DNA of 64,000 bases from Niabella drilacis (GCF_900101395.1 NZ_FMZO01000013.1:1-64000); one strand, 5' to 3'. Counted from the stretch's first letter, positions 18,633-29,198 are shown. Numbers and translations are program-made. Notes: generated by a model not told the origin, from the letters alone.

Positions 18633-19544
18633 TTATTTCAACAGGTAAAATAAATCCGGATAATCGGTAATTAATCCGTCTGCCCCCATATCGGCCAGCT
18701 TTTTGATGTTTTCGATATCATCTACCGTCCAGGGAACGATCTTCATCTTGTGCAGATGACAGGCTTTTACCAGCTCTGGGGTTACAATAGAATAGTGCGG
18801 GCTGTAATACTCGGGGGTGTAGCCCAGGCTCTTTAATTGCTCATCCAGGCTGCGCTTTTCCTTGTCGCCAATCAGAAGGGAGGTTTGCACCTGCGGGTAT
18901 TTTTCATGCATGATCTTTAAGGCCCGTTCATCAAAACACTGGATGATCATACGTTTGCCGATCTTAAACGGCAATATGGTTTTCATCGCGAGATCCGTAA
19001 ACTCCGCCACCGGCGGACAATATACCCCTTCGCCTTTTGGATTGGATTTTATTTCAATATTGTACTGGATCTTTACCCCTTTCTTTTTCGCATAGGCCTC
19101 CGTGGCCTTCAGCAGGTCTTTTAACAGCGGCTTTACCACCGCCATTTTTTGCTGGCGGGGCACTGCTGCATAAAATTTTTTTCCTACATCATATTTCTTT
19201 ATGGAATCATAGGTCATGGTGTAAAGGATGCGTTTTTTCGACGCTTCGGGTGTAAGGGTGTCCCCCGCGGGCGTTGTGGTAAACCCATAGTTGAAGGTTG
19301 CATCATGCGATACAACGATCTGCCCGTCCCTGGTTACCTGCATATCCATTTCCAGGGTGGTAACGCCCATGTCGATGGCATGCAGCATGGCAGGTATGGT
19401 ATTCTCCGGCATCAATCCCTTGCCGCCCCGGTGCGCTTCCATGTCGAAGTGCCTGTATTTTACCGGAAGTTCAATTTTCTTTTGTGCGCCGGACGCCATA
19501 GCCGCCAACACCCATACTGCTGTACCTAATAGTTTTAATTTCAT
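18633..19544 (-). CDS. glycerophosphodiester phosphodiesterase, exported
   Basis: A 303-residue GDPD-family enzyme with a signal peptide (MKLKLLGTAVWVLAAMASGAQ), so it acts in the periplasm. The active-site set is present: MEAHRGGKGLMPENT, LEMDMQVTRDGQIVVSHD, and later IEIKSNPKG and DGLITDYPDLF. It splits glycerophosphodiesters such as glycerophosphocholine into an alcohol and glycerol-3-phosphate. Its ATG follows the SGNH hydrolase stop after 1 nt, so the two are made together. The glycerol-3-phosphate would be imported by GlpT from the same operon. Confidence 0.92.
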   Translation of the reverse strand: MKLKLLGTAVWVLAAMASGAQKKIELPVKYRHFDMEAHRGGKGLMPENTIPAMLHAIDMGVTTLEMDMQVTRDGQIVVSHDATFNYGFTTTPAGDTLTPEASKKRILYTMTYDSIKKYDVGKKFYAAVPRQQKMAVVKPLLKDLLKATEAYAKKKGVKIQYNIEIKSNPKGEGVYCPPVAEFTDLAMKTILPFKIGKRMIIQCFDERALKIMHEKYPQVQTSLLIGDKEKRSLDEQLKSLGYTPEYYSPHYSIVTPELVKACHLHKMKIVPWTVDDIENIKKLADMGADGLITDYPDLFYLLK

Positions 19545-19545
19545 A

Positions 19546-20223
19546 TTACAAGTATTTTCCGTCTTTTAAAATTGTGGCCCAAAGCTTATAGCCGTTTATA
19601 TTCAGGTGCAGCCCGTCATAGGTAAGGGTTTTATCCAGCTTTCCTTCCTTCAGGAAATGCGGGTGGAGGTCAATGATCGTAATGGCCTCTTCCCTGCCCA
19701 GTTTTTTTAACCCCTCGTTTACTGCTGCGATATGCGCATCTTTTCCATAATGATTTTTCTTTGGTGGCACCTCGCTGTTTACCGGTAGTACGGTTTGAAA
19801 ATAAATTTTAGTGGCGGGACTTTCCTTTTTGATCTGCCGGATGATGCGCTTATAGTTGCCAAGGATTACGGCGTCCGGGATATTACGGGCGATATCATTG
19901 GTGCCGATCAGGATAAAGACCTTCCGTGGCTTGCCTTCTGTTACTTCGTGAAGGCGCTCCAGCACGCCAAACGTGATATCGCCGCTGATGCCCCGGTTTT
20001 TGGCCGCCGGGTTTTGCAACAACTCTTCCCAATCAATGCCGGCGGTAATACTGTTGCCCAGGAAAATAATATCCCTGGAAGAATTGGGAAAGGCGTTGAA
20101 CTGGTCCACCCGCAGCTGATAACTGCCGGGGCGGTAAGTACTGTCCCACGCGGAGGTTTGGGCCTGTGTAAAAAGGCTCACCCCGCAAAAAAGCAGGGCG
20201 CCTGTAATCTTGTTTTTCAACAT
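19546..20223 (-). CDS. SGNH/GDSL hydrolase, exported
   Basis: 225 residues with a signal peptide (MLKNKITGALLFCGVSLFTQAQ). The SGNH blocks are all visible: nucleophile block IIFLGNSITAGIDW, the block II Gly in NRGISGDITFGVL, IGTNDIARN (block III), and DGLHLNINGYKLW with the Asp-x-x-His pair (block V). These enzymes hydrolyse acyl or acetyl esters. Placed directly before the phosphodiesterase, it may deacylate lysophospholipids or similar esters to give the diester substrate. That role is inferred from context. Confidence 0.88.
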   Translation of the reverse strand: MLKNKITGALLFCGVSLFTQAQTSAWDSTYRPGSYQLRVDQFNAFPNSSRDIIFLGNSITAGIDWEELLQNPAAKNRGISGDITFGVLERLHEVTEGKPRKVFILIGTNDIARNIPDAVILGNYKRIIRQIKKESPATKIYFQTVLPVNSEVPPKKNHYGKDAHIAAVNEGLKKLGREEAITIIDLHPHFLKEGKLDKTLTYDGLHLNINGYKLWATILKDGKYL

Positions 20224-20264
20224 AACGATACCGGTTTTTTGTTTAAAAAAAATCTTTCCAGCAT

Positions 20265-21530
20265 TTAATAGGCCTTATAAATAGCAAAGTCATCCAGGCC
20301 CAGCCGGCCGTTTGATATGGTATTATCACTGGTGCCCAAACCCAATTTATTAATCCGGAACCTTACAGGACCCTGAATATCCATTAGAAAAACGGCCTGC
20401 TTCGCGGTGAGGCTTACTGCCGTAGAATGCGCGTCTGAAATATCGTTCCCTGTTTTGTGCCAGGTAACACCCTGGTCGGTCGAATACTCAAGCCGGAATG
20501 TACAGGACCGGTCTGTATAGTAAGAGCCATACCAAACGGTAACTTTAGAGGCGCCATCCGGCACATCAAAATTCATTTGCAGCAGTGCAGAAGAGGACAG
20601 GTTTTGCTGAAAGCGCACGGCCTGCTTACCGGATACGATACGATCCCTTCCTGCTGTATTGCCCTGGATGCATTGCAGCATATACCAAATACCTGTAGGC
20701 ATTGTTACCAGGTTATTAATGGCCGTCATATTATAGCTGGTTTTGGTCTGATACGGATCTTCAAAGGTTTCAGGCCAGCCCTGATAAAGCTTGCCGGAAG
20801 GGTACATCATGTCATCATAAGACTGCATGCGCAGCGACAACTTATGATCTCTCTGTAATAGTACTCCCTGAAAGGAGGCACTGGGCGCTATTTTCTCATC
20901 TGCAAAGACAGCCCCGTCTTCTGTATACACTTCTATTGTTTTGCCTTCACCATCCAGAATTGCTTTGGTCCCTTTAAAAGGCTCACCGGTAACAGGATCC
21001 GGGCTCACATCTGCAGTAACGCTTATCAACGTGCTTTCATAGGCGTCGGGGTCTTTTTCAATAGTGCCTATAGATACCGGGCGGTGTACTTTGGCAATGC
21101 TGACCCCGGGAACCTTTTCTATCCGGTTATCGGAAATATTGTTAACCTCCAGTCCATATTCCTTCTGTTCCATTTTAGCCCCGCTTACATCAATCCGGAG
21201 CGAATCCCCAAATTGGTATTTCGCTGCATCCGGAACGGCTATTAAGATCCCCCGCACCTGGTTTCTCCAAACGCTTTCAAGAGCGATATATCCCTGGGGA
21301 AAGTTTTTATTCCCGCTTCTTGAAATCACCACCCCCGCCACAATATGCGCTCCGGCCAGGTTGTCGGCCGACAGCGTAACCGGGCTGCCTTTAAACGCTT
21401 TTCGCAATACATAAATGGACGCTTCTTCATTTACGGTTCCAAGTGCATAATTGGTGTCTTTCTTAAAACAGGACGTCAAAGAAATAACGAACAACACTAT
21501 AAAAATGTGTTTGAAGTATTTTAGTTTCAT
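20265..21530 (-). CDS. DUF5689 surface lipoprotein
   Basis: 421 residues with a lipoprotein signal (IVLFVISLTSCFKKD). The N-terminal ~200 residues match the DUF5689 pattern (SIYVLRKAFKGSPVTLSADNLAGAHIVAGVVISRSGNKNFPQGYIALES). The C-terminal ~200 residues look like a beta-sandwich binding module: VTVWYGSYYTDRSCTFRLEYSTDQGVTW and a final GRLGLDDFAIYKAY. Such proteins commonly follow susCD pairs and are thought to be surface glycan- or ligand-binding accessories. It lies 10 nt after susD. Confidence 0.8.
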   Translation of the reverse strand: MKLKYFKHIFIVLFVISLTSCFKKDTNYALGTVNEEASIYVLRKAFKGSPVTLSADNLAGAHIVAGVVISRSGNKNFPQGYIALESVWRNQVRGILIAVPDAAKYQFGDSLRIDVSGAKMEQKEYGLEVNNISDNRIEKVPGVSIAKVHRPVSIGTIEKDPDAYESTLISVTADVSPDPVTGEPFKGTKAILDGEGKTIEVYTEDGAVFADEKIAPSASFQGVLLQRDHKLSLRMQSYDDMMYPSGKLYQGWPETFEDPYQTKTSYNMTAINNLVTMPTGIWYMLQCIQGNTAGRDRIVSGKQAVRFQQNLSSSALLQMNFDVPDGASKVTVWYGSYYTDRSCTFRLEYSTDQGVTWHKTGNDISDAHSTAVSLTAKQAVFLMDIQGPVRFRINKLGLGTSDNTISNGRLGLDDFAIYKAY

Positions 21531-21540
21531 AATTTACTTT

Positions 21541-23013
21541 TTATTGTTGCCACCAAACTTTTTGATTAATGCCGTTGCCGCCCATCGCCGCTACCGCTTT
21601 ATCATAATTTGCCCGGTTCAATGTTTGCACCAGCGTTGGATACACCATTCTTGAAGGCATTTTGCTTCCGTTCTGCAGCCCCGGGCCAATATACAGATCC
21701 AGCGCCCCTGTACGACGATATTCATACCACTGCTGAAAATCGGTAAACATCATGGCAAAATATTTTTGCAAATGGATCCGCTTTAACTTGTCCGTATCTG
21801 TTGCGGCGCTGTCTATGGACGCCAGCGGGGTTTTAAAATAAGTAGCGGTATCAATTGTTTTTCCCCATAACTCAACAGAGGCTTTTACCCCGTTCTGATA
21901 GTACGGGCGGTAGGGTTTTGAAATATAGCCCTTCAAAGCCGCTTCTGCCAGGAGAAACTGCACCTCGGCATAGTTCATAATATTGCCCAGCAGCGGCTCC
22001 GTTTTTAAGGCCAATTGTAGCGTAGATTGCCGGTCGGGAATATTCCCCTGTACATAACCGCTTTGCATACCTCCATACACACCCAGAGAAGCCTCTGTGG
22101 CCCAAACCGGCAACCGGGGGTCTTTCAGAGTGACCAGGTTATTGATAAAAAACTCTGAATACCCTTTATCTCCGTTAAAATCAAAATCGCGGGTAGTGGC
22201 AAAAGGAGACTGAAAGGGAGTTACTCCTGTAAACTTCAAAATTGCGGAACCGCTGTTGTCTGTCATTAACGGGTAGTTAGCGGCCTGTTCTTCCACTATT
22301 TTATAAATACGCTCCCGGGCGTCAATATCTGTTTTATGAGCCACCCTCATTAACAATCTCAGGTAGAGCGAATTTCCAAACCGCCGCCATAAATCCGGTG
22401 AACACTTAAATATGGGATCCGCATATTCAAACTCCGAGGGGACCGCAGCATTTAGCTTAAGCAGCGTATCGGCTGCTTCCAGTTTATTAAAAATCAACTC
22501 ATAGATGCTCTTCTGGCTGTCAAAAACAGGGGTCAGGTTCTGTTCTTCATACCCCAGGTTGGATTCTGAATAAGGGACGTCACCATACATATCCGTTAAC
22601 AATGATCCAACCCAGGCATCCAGGATCAAAGAAATGCCCTGAAAGGTTTTATACCCGGCCTGCTGTGTTTTTTCCGCGTTCCTGTAAATATCCCTGATAT
22701 TTGTCAACTGCAAATACCACAATCGCCACTGGGCATCAGATTCCGACGGCTTTACTTCGTAACGATGAAACTCCCTGCTGTCTGCGGTTGTAACCGTTAC
22801 CTGCATAAATTCATTATTGATGCGCACATTCCTGCCAAGGTTTCCACTTACGAGGTTCATTAATGTGGGCGCCAGTAAACTCTGGGGGCTTGCAGCGGTA
22901 CTCGCATTGGGGTTCGTGTTTATATCCACATATTTTTTTGTGCAGCTTACCAATGCAGCAACCGCCATTAATATAAAAAATGAAAAAAATATTTTATCTC
23001 TGTTCGTTTTCAT
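21541..23013 (-). CDS. SusD/RagB-like surface lipoprotein
   Basis: I choose the ATG at 23013 because MKTNRDKIFFSFFILMAVAALVSC is a proper lipoprotein signal. The upstream ATG at 23052 would overlap the end of susC and add 13 unsupported residues. The mature ~465-residue protein has the YVDINTNPNAS start and TPR-rich helical body of the SusD-like_2 group. It forms the lid of a SusC transporter and captures substrate at the cell surface. It is paired with susC 10 nt upstream. The ligand is probably a glycerol-phosphate compound, judging from the operon. Confidence 0.92.
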   Translation of the reverse strand: MKTNRDKIFFSFFILMAVAALVSCTKKYVDINTNPNASTAASPQSLLAPTLMNLVSGNLGRNVRINNEFMQVTVTTADSREFHRYEVKPSESDAQWRLWYLQLTNIRDIYRNAEKTQQAGYKTFQGISLILDAWVGSLLTDMYGDVPYSESNLGYEEQNLTPVFDSQKSIYELIFNKLEAADTLLKLNAAVPSEFEYADPIFKCSPDLWRRFGNSLYLRLLMRVAHKTDIDARERIYKIVEEQAANYPLMTDNSGSAILKFTGVTPFQSPFATTRDFDFNGDKGYSEFFINNLVTLKDPRLPVWATEASLGVYGGMQSGYVQGNIPDRQSTLQLALKTEPLLGNIMNYAEVQFLLAEAALKGYISKPYRPYYQNGVKASVELWGKTIDTATYFKTPLASIDSAATDTDKLKRIHLQKYFAMMFTDFQQWYEYRRTGALDLYIGPGLQNGSKMPSRMVYPTLVQTLNRANYDKAVAAMGGNGINQKVWWQQ

Positions 23014-23023
23014 GTTCTGAAAA

Positions 23024-26000
23024 TTAGAAATTAACGGATAAATTAAAACCAAGGGTCCTCAGGGAAGGGAACTGTGCTACCTCGGCTCCTTTCTGAATGC
23101 CATCGCCATTTAAAGAACCGAATTCGGGATCAAATGCCGGCCAGTTGGAGAACACCAGCAGGTCGCGTCCATACAGGCCAATAAGCGCTTTTTGCACCCC
23201 TAATCTTTTTATAATGCGGGGCGGTATGGAGTAGTCCAGCCTAACTTCTCTTAACTTAATAAAATCAGTGGAGAACGTATTGGACTCAAGATTATCCCGG
23301 TTAAAATGTGCATAGTAATACGGTTGCGCACTTACAACAACGGTATTGGGGCTATAGGTTCCATCACTGTTTTCAACAACACCATCCCCCACGATACCAT
23401 TATACCGGCCCGGTAATGTCTTTTTTAGTTTGCCCTCTTCCATCAGCACGGCATGGGTAAGCGAATAGCCCATTCCTCCCCACTGGCCGTCGAACAATAC
23501 ATTCAAACGGAATCCTTTGTAGGTAAACTCATTGCCCCAGGCGGCCTTTGTGGTGGCCGTAGCGTTGCCTAAGTAGATCAAATCCTCAGAAACCTGCGGG
23601 AGTCCGTCTTTATAAACAATCTGACCTTCCGGATTTCGCTTATAGCCATATCCATACATCGCTGTAAACTCCTGCCCTACCCGGGCTTCAATGGTACCGC
23701 GTGAACCAAATATCGTCGAAATGACCACCCGCCCGTCTTCATTGGGCAGGGTCAGTATTTTACTGTCGTTCTTACTGGCATTTCCATATGTTCTCCAGTT
23801 CAGCTTATCCGGGGCTGAAAGTATTTTTGCGCTCACATTTGCTTCAATACCCCTGTTTCTTACATTGCCCGCATTAATAACCTGGAAGGCATACCCGCTG
23901 GACGGATCAATCGGCACGGTAAGGATCTGGTCAAACGAATTTTCATTATAAAGGGTAAGATCTAATGTGTAACGCCCCTTAAACATCCTGAAGTCTGTTC
24001 CTACTTCGTAGGCTAATGTTCTTTCATATTTCAGGTCCTCGTTCGGGATAACCGTCGGATTTACCAGTCCGGCGGTATAATTCTCTGCCCGCGGGTATGT
24101 ATAAGCATTTAAGTAAGGGGTAGTGCCGCCGCCGCCCACACTGGCAACCGAGGCCCTGAATTTCCAAAAGCTGATCTCCCGGGGCAATTTAAAGGCATCG
24201 CTTATTACAAGGCTACCATTTAAGGAGGGATAGAAAAAAGGTTTAACCTCATTCCGCAGCGGCGAAGCCAGGGTACTTGCCCAATCCACACGCATGCTTC
24301 CGTCAAGGAACAGATAATCCTTAAAGGACCCGTTTATCAATGAATACAGGCTTGTTGTTGCGTAGCTTCTTCTGAACGGGCTTTGCTTTATGGCCTCGGC
24401 GCTGTTTGCCAGATTAAAAATTCCGGGGTAAACCAGCTTTTCTGTGTAGAGATCCTCTTTGTTGTACCTGTTCTCCATTATTGCCCCGCCAATATTGGCC
24501 CCATAGTTAAAAAGCTTTGTTTTTTTACTGGTGTACTGAAGTAAAAAATCGCTGTTGGCTTCCTGTGTATAAATATTGGTTTCCCGATAATAGCCGTACG
24601 AATATCTATAGGTATCGAACGGGCGCTTCTGCTGGCGCCGGTCATACTGAAGATCAATTCCTGAACGGACCATTAAATTCAATTGCTGGCTAAACGCATA
24701 GTTCGCCTGCACGGTTCCGGTGAAGCCGTTCTTATCCTGGCTGTTGATGATTTCATAAGCCTGGAAATAGGGATTATCCAACAGGTTCGAGAAGGGGGTT
24801 GTCTGCTCTATATTTTCTTTTCCCGGGCGCCAGTATTGTTTGAACCAATCCAGGTTCATGCTGGGCGTAATCCCTCTCATAAAATACATGATCGTTTGGT
24901 TATTATACCCGGTATTGGGGAGGTTATCACTTTTGCGGTTACTGTACGTGATATTGGTGGAAACGGACAGCTTCTCTGTTATTTTATGCTTCAACGCCAG
25001 CGCAATATTATTTCTGCCGTAACCGGTGTTGGGCACTATCCATTTATTGCTGGTATTGGTATAAGACAACCGTACACTGGTCGATTGATTACCTCCGGAA
25101 ACAGTAAGGCTGTTTGTAAGTGTAACCGCGGGCCGGAAGAAATCTTTCCGGTTATTTTTATAGGGCTGCCATAAGGTCCTTTCCGGAGGCTTCGCGCGAT
25201 AATAGGCCGGATCGTCCGGATTGTACTGGTAATACATTTGTCCATCGAATTTCGGGCCCCAGGCGGAGCTGCTGCTATATGTGCTGGGTCCATCCTCGCT
25301 TTGCCCGTAAGAATAGTAGAGGTCTTCTCCCGCAGCGCCCTGGCCATATTCATATTGATAATCCGGCCACCGGTTAATTGTGCCAACAGATGTGTTGGAG
25401 TTAAGCGTGACGCCAATTCCCTTCTTGTTGGTTTTGCCTGCTTTGGTGGTAATAATAATTGCCCCGTTCGCACCCCTGGATCCGTAAAGCGCGGCAGCAC
25501 CCGGTCCTTTCAGCACAGAAACACTTTCAATATCATTGGGGTTAATATCCGCCAGCCCGGTTCCGAAGTCTACAGGAGCATCCGCACTCTGATAATTACT
25601 GCTGCCGGTACCGGTCATCGTACCTGAAGCACCACTTACAATTACACCATCCACAACAATAAGCGCCGAGTTATCGCCGGTCAGCGACCGTTCACCCCTC
25701 AAAATGATCTGATTGGTTCCCGCTGGTCCGCCACCTGATTTTAACAGGTTTAAGCCTGCAACCTTCCCGGAAAGCGCATCTGTCCAGTTATTGGATAAGG
25801 CATCGGTAAGCTCTTCACCGGAAACCGTTTTTACGGAATAGCCCAGCGCCTTTTCTTCCCGTTTGATCCCAAGCGCCGTTACCACTACTTCCTCTTCCTG
25901 CTTGCCGGCATTTTCGAGTAACACATTTATTTCCCTTTGCGTTCCTACCGCCCTGTCTGCTTCTTTAAATCCAATCGCAGAGAACGTCAGCGTTTCCCCC

Positions 26001-26224
26001 GCACTTACAGTAATCGAATAGCGCCCATCGGCCTTGGTAGTAACCCCCCGGGATGTACCCTTTACAATTACAGAGGCATTGGCAACAGGCTCCGTTGTTT
26101 CCTGCGAGGTAACCAGTCCGCTTACCGTTTGCTGCTGGGCCTGTACAAGCAGCGGCAAGAGCAGCATAACACACCAGATCAGGTGTGCTTTAAGCCCGGT
26201 CTTCAGTTTGCTGTTTTCTGTCAT
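23024..26224 (-). CDS. SusC/RagA TonB-linked outer-membrane transporter
   Basis: 1066 residues, the usual SusC length. After a signal peptide there is a carboxypeptidase-regulatory-like domain (VSGLVTSQETTEPVANASVIVKGTSRGVTTKADGRYSI). A TonB box-like stretch EEEVVVTALGI and the plug with IILRGERSLTGDNSALIVVDGV follow, then a 22-strand-type barrel ending in FNLSVNF. It imports oligomeric or bulky ligands using TonB energy, together with the SusD encoded next. It sits 46 nt after glpT, in the same orientation as all the glp genes. Confidence 0.94.
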   Translation of the reverse strand: MTENSKLKTGLKAHLIWCVMLLLPLLVQAQQQTVSGLVTSQETTEPVANASVIVKGTSRGVTTKADGRYSITVSAGETLTFSAIGFKEADRAVGTQREINVLLENAGKQEEEVVVTALGIKREEKALGYSVKTVSGEELTDALSNNWTDALSGKVAGLNLLKSGGGPAGTNQIILRGERSLTGDNSALIVVDGVIVSGASGTMTGTGSSNYQSADAPVDFGTGLADINPNDIESVSVLKGPGAAALYGSRGANGAIIITTKAGKTNKKGIGVTLNSNTSVGTINRWPDYQYEYGQGAAGEDLYYSYGQSEDGPSTYSSSSAWGPKFDGQMYYQYNPDDPAYYRAKPPERTLWQPYKNNRKDFFRPAVTLTNSLTVSGGNQSTSVRLSYTNTSNKWIVPNTGYGRNNIALALKHKITEKLSVSTNITYSNRKSDNLPNTGYNNQTIMYFMRGITPSMNLDWFKQYWRPGKENIEQTTPFSNLLDNPYFQAYEIINSQDKNGFTGTVQANYAFSQQLNLMVRSGIDLQYDRRQQKRPFDTYRYSYGYYRETNIYTQEANSDFLLQYTSKKTKLFNYGANIGGAIMENRYNKEDLYTEKLVYPGIFNLANSAEAIKQSPFRRSYATTSLYSLINGSFKDYLFLDGSMRVDWASTLASPLRNEVKPFFYPSLNGSLVISDAFKLPREISFWKFRASVASVGGGGTTPYLNAYTYPRAENYTAGLVNPTVIPNEDLKYERTLAYEVGTDFRMFKGRYTLDLTLYNENSFDQILTVPIDPSSGYAFQVINAGNVRNRGIEANVSAKILSAPDKLNWRTYGNASKNDSKILTLPNEDGRVVISTIFGSRGTIEARVGQEFTAMYGYGYKRNPEGQIVYKDGLPQVSEDLIYLGNATATTKAAWGNEFTYKGFRLNVLFDGQWGGMGYSLTHAVLMEEGKLKKTLPGRYNGIVGDGVVENSDGTYSPNTVVVSAQPYYYAHFNRDNLESNTFSTDFIKLREVRLDYSIPPRIIKRLGVQKALIGLYGRDLLVFSNWPAFDPEFGSLNGDGIQKGAEVAQFPSLRTLGFNLSVNF

Positions 26225-26270
26225 ATCGTTTTGAAGTTTTACTAATTAATCGTAAGCCCTGTTCAATCAC

Positions 26271-27608
26271 TCAGGACAGGTTTGTCTTTTCTTTGCGCCA
26301 GGTCATGGCGGTGAACAGGATCGCAAGTAAGCAGCTGGCCACGAGCACGAGGAATCCCCCATCCCAGCCCCAGTGATCCACCACATACCCCATTGCGGCG
26401 TTTGCAAAAAGCGCACCGCCAAGATATCCGAAAAGCCCCGTTAGGCCCGCCGCAGTTCCGGCGGCCTTTTTAGGAACCAGGTCCAGTGCCTGAACCCCAA
26501 TAAGCATAACCGGTCCGTATATCAGGAAGCCTATTGCAATAAGTGCAATATTGTCTACCACCGGGTTCCCGGGAGGATTTTTCCAGTACACCACTACAGC
26601 CACCGCTACCAGGATCATGTAAATGACCGTAGCGGGAGCCCGGCGGCCTTTAAACACCTTATCGCTGAGCCAGCCGCATAAGAGCGTTCCGGGAATTCCG
26701 GCCCACTCATAAAGAAAATAGGCCCACCCGGTTTCTTTTAAAGAAAAGTCCTTGGCCTCTTTGAGGTAGGTAGGCGCCCAGTCCAGTACACCATAACGCA
26801 CCAAATATATAAAGGCATTGGCCAGGGCAATATACCAGATGAGTTTATTAACCAAAACATAATCCATAAGGATCTGCCGCGTGCTCAGCTCCTTTTCGTG
26901 GGATTGATCATATTCCCGGGATTGGGTACCACTGTAGGATTCAATAGAGGGCAACCCGCAGGATTGAGGAGTATCCCGCACCAGCATATAGGTAATGAAA
27001 GCAACGAAAAGCGCTGCGATAGCAGGAAAATACAGTTTGCCCTGCCATACCCCGAAAACGGAAAAGCCGAAAATGGCAAGCGGAGCCATTATACCCCCGC
27101 CCACATTGTGGGCAACATTCCATATGGACATTTTAGTGCCTCTTTCCTTTACAGAAAACCAATGCACCATTACTCTTCCACAGGGCGGCCAGCCCATGCC
27201 CTGGAACCATCCGTTGATAAATAAGAACACGAACATCATGCCTATGGAGGCCGTGGCAAAAGGAAGCAGTCCCATCAGGATCAGGGTCAGTGCAGAACCA
27301 ACCAGTCCCAATGTCAGAAAGACCCTTGCATTACTCCGGTCAGAGATGGTGGCCATTACAAACTTGCTCAATCCGTAGGCGATCGAAATGGCGGAAAGTG
27401 CCAGCCCAAGCTGGCCCTTGCTAAATCCCCTTTCCTCCAGGTCGGGCATGATCAGTGAAAAATTTTTCCGGACCAGGTAATAGCCCGCATACCCGATAAA
27501 AATACCCAGGAATACCTGTAGCCTTAATTTCCTGTAGGCAGGGCCGGCAGCCTTTTCCGGCAATAATTCTTTATGAGGCGCAGGCCTTAAAAATCTCATT
27601 TTTTTCAT
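26271..27608 (-). CDS. glpT: glycerol-3-phosphate transporter, MFS
   Basis: A 445-residue major-facilitator protein with about 12 membrane helices. The organophosphate:phosphate antiporter pattern is visible in [56 protein letters not shown] and [14 protein letters not shown]. It exchanges external glycerol-3-phosphate for phosphate at the inner membrane. It lies 24 nt after glpD. A related hexose-phosphate specificity cannot be excluded from sequence alone, but the operon argues for glycerol-3-phosphate. Confidence 0.92.
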   Translation of the reverse strand: MKKMRFLRPAPHKELLPEKAAGPAYRKLRLQVFLGIFIGYAGYYLVRKNFSLIMPDLEERGFSKGQLGLALSAISIAYGLSKFVMATISDRSNARVFLTLGLVGSALTLILMGLLPFATASIGMMFVFLFINGWFQGMGWPPCGRVMVHWFSVKERGTKMSIWNVAHNVGGGIMAPLAIFGFSVFGVWQGKLYFPAIAALFVAFITYMLVRDTPQSCGLPSIESYSGTQSREYDQSHEKELSTRQILMDYVLVNKLIWYIALANAFIYLVRYGVLDWAPTYLKEAKDFSLKETGWAYFLYEWAGIPGTLLCGWLSDKVFKGRRAPATVIYMILVAVAVVVYWKNPPGNPVVDNIALIAIGFLIYGPVMLIGVQALDLVPKKAAGTAAGLTGLFGYLGGALFANAAMGYVVDHWGWDGGFLVLVASCLLAILFTAMTWRKEKTNLS

Positions 27609-27632
27609 AGCACATCAATCGTTCAATGATAC

Positions 27633-29198
27633 TCAGGTTAAAATATATTGCCGTGCAAGCTCCTCAAATCGTTTTGTTTCTTCTTTTATCCAATGCTCAT
27701 CCCGGTTCAGGATCCCGGCCATTACAGTGGCTACTTTGGAGGCGATCCTTATACTTTCCCGGGCATCCAGTAACAATGCCCTGGTTCTGCGGGCCAGTAC
27801 GTCCTCCACTGTACGGGCCATTTCATGGGTAACGGCCCATTCTACCTGGGCCTCATTGATCTTCAGCCGCTCGCTGATCCACCGGCCATTGCCCCTGGCT
27901 TTTATATGTTGCGCATCGCTGCCATAGAAATAAAGGGGATCTGCCCAGTCCGTACCCCTGGCAAAACCATGGATCTTCAGATGGGGGGTCTTTGAGTCTC
28001 TTTTTGCCCAACCCTGCCTGTTCTCCACACAGTCGATCATGTCTTCTCCCATCTTCCGGTAGGTGGTCCATTTTCCTCCGATAATGGTAAATAATCCATT
28101 GGCTGAAACCATGATCTTATGGCTGCGGGATATTTCCTTTGTTTTCTGCGCTCCTTCTTTAGGGGCGGCAAGCGGGCGTAAGCCGGCAAACACACTTAAC
28201 ACATCTGCTCTCACCGGCTTTTTTACCAGGTAGGTCCCTGCTGTTTCCAATATAAATTCGATTTCTTTTTCCAGCGGACGGGGCTCTACAGAAGGCGCTC
28301 CCACCAGTGTATCCGTGGTACCAACCACTACCTCATTGTGCCAGGGTACAGCAAACAGCACACGCCCGTCGTTGGTTTTGGGGATCATCAGCGCATGGGA
28401 AGACGAAAAGAATTCCCTGTTTAAAACAAGGTGAATACCCTGGCTGGCCACTACGCTTTTTGAAGCAACAGGGTCATCCATCCGGAGCACATCATCAACA
28501 AACACACCGGTAGCATTAATAACCGTTTTTGCTTTGATCTTATAGGATATTGACAGCTCCGTATCCTCCACCTCCACCCCGGAAGGTTTATTTCCGGGAT
28601 CTTTTTCCAGCCCTGTAACCTTCATATAATTTACCGCCACACCTCCCTGCTCAATGATCGTTTGCGCCAGGTTCAGCGCCAGCCTTGAGTCATCAAACTG
28701 CCCGTCATGATATAAAACCCCGCCAACCAGTCCTTTTGATTTTACATCCGGTATGGCGGCCATCGTCTCCTTTCGTGAAATAAAAACGGATGCTCCCAGC
28801 GACAGCCGGCCGGCGATCCAGTCATAGGCTTTTAACCCGATCGTATATTTAATCCGATCCCAGAACGAATAAACCGGCACAATAAAGGTCTGGTTCTTTA
28901 CCAGGTGCGGTGCGTTCTGCTGCAGCAGGCCCCGTTCAATGCTTGCCTCCCGCACAAGGGCAATATCCCCCTGGGCAAGGTACCGCACCCCGCCATGTAC
29001 GAGCTTTGTGCTGCGGCTGGATGTACCCTTTGCAAAATCATACTGCTCCAGCAGCAAGGTCTTATACCCGCGGGTAACCGCCTCTAACGCAATGCCAAGG
29101 CCCGAAGCACCACCTCCGATCACCAGTACATCCCAAAGTGTGCCGGCCTCTGTGGCTTTTTTTACCAATTGTTCCCTATCAATAATTCCACTCCTCAT
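27633..29198 (-). CDS. glpD: aerobic glycerol-3-phosphate dehydrogenase
   Basis: A 521-residue FAD enzyme that oxidises glycerol-3-phosphate to dihydroxyacetone phosphate and passes electrons to quinone. The FAD-binding motif is DVLVIGGGASGLGIALEAVTRGYKTLLLEQYDF. The family block GTSSRSTKLVHGGVRYL follows, with IIGGKWTTYRKMGEDMID toward the C-terminus. It is the first gene of the glp-sus locus, transcribed away from the DeoR/GlpR-type regulator. The 180-nt gap between them holds two TTTCGAAA palindromes that may be its operators. Confidence 0.95.
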   Translation of the reverse strand: MRSGIIDREQLVKKATEAGTLWDVLVIGGGASGLGIALEAVTRGYKTLLLEQYDFAKGTSSRSTKLVHGGVRYLAQGDIALVREASIERGLLQQNAPHLVKNQTFIVPVYSFWDRIKYTIGLKAYDWIAGRLSLGASVFISRKETMAAIPDVKSKGLVGGVLYHDGQFDDSRLALNLAQTIIEQGGVAVNYMKVTGLEKDPGNKPSGVEVEDTELSISYKIKAKTVINATGVFVDDVLRMDDPVASKSVVASQGIHLVLNREFFSSSHALMIPKTNDGRVLFAVPWHNEVVVGTTDTLVGAPSVEPRPLEKEIEFILETAGTYLVKKPVRADVLSVFAGLRPLAAPKEGAQKTKEISRSHKIMVSANGLFTIIGGKWTTYRKMGEDMIDCVENRQGWAKRDSKTPHLKIHGFARGTDWADPLYFYGSDAQHIKARGNGRWISERLKINEAQVEWAVTHEMARTVEDVLARRTRALLLDARESIRIASKVATVMAGILNRDEHWIKEETKRFEELARQYILT

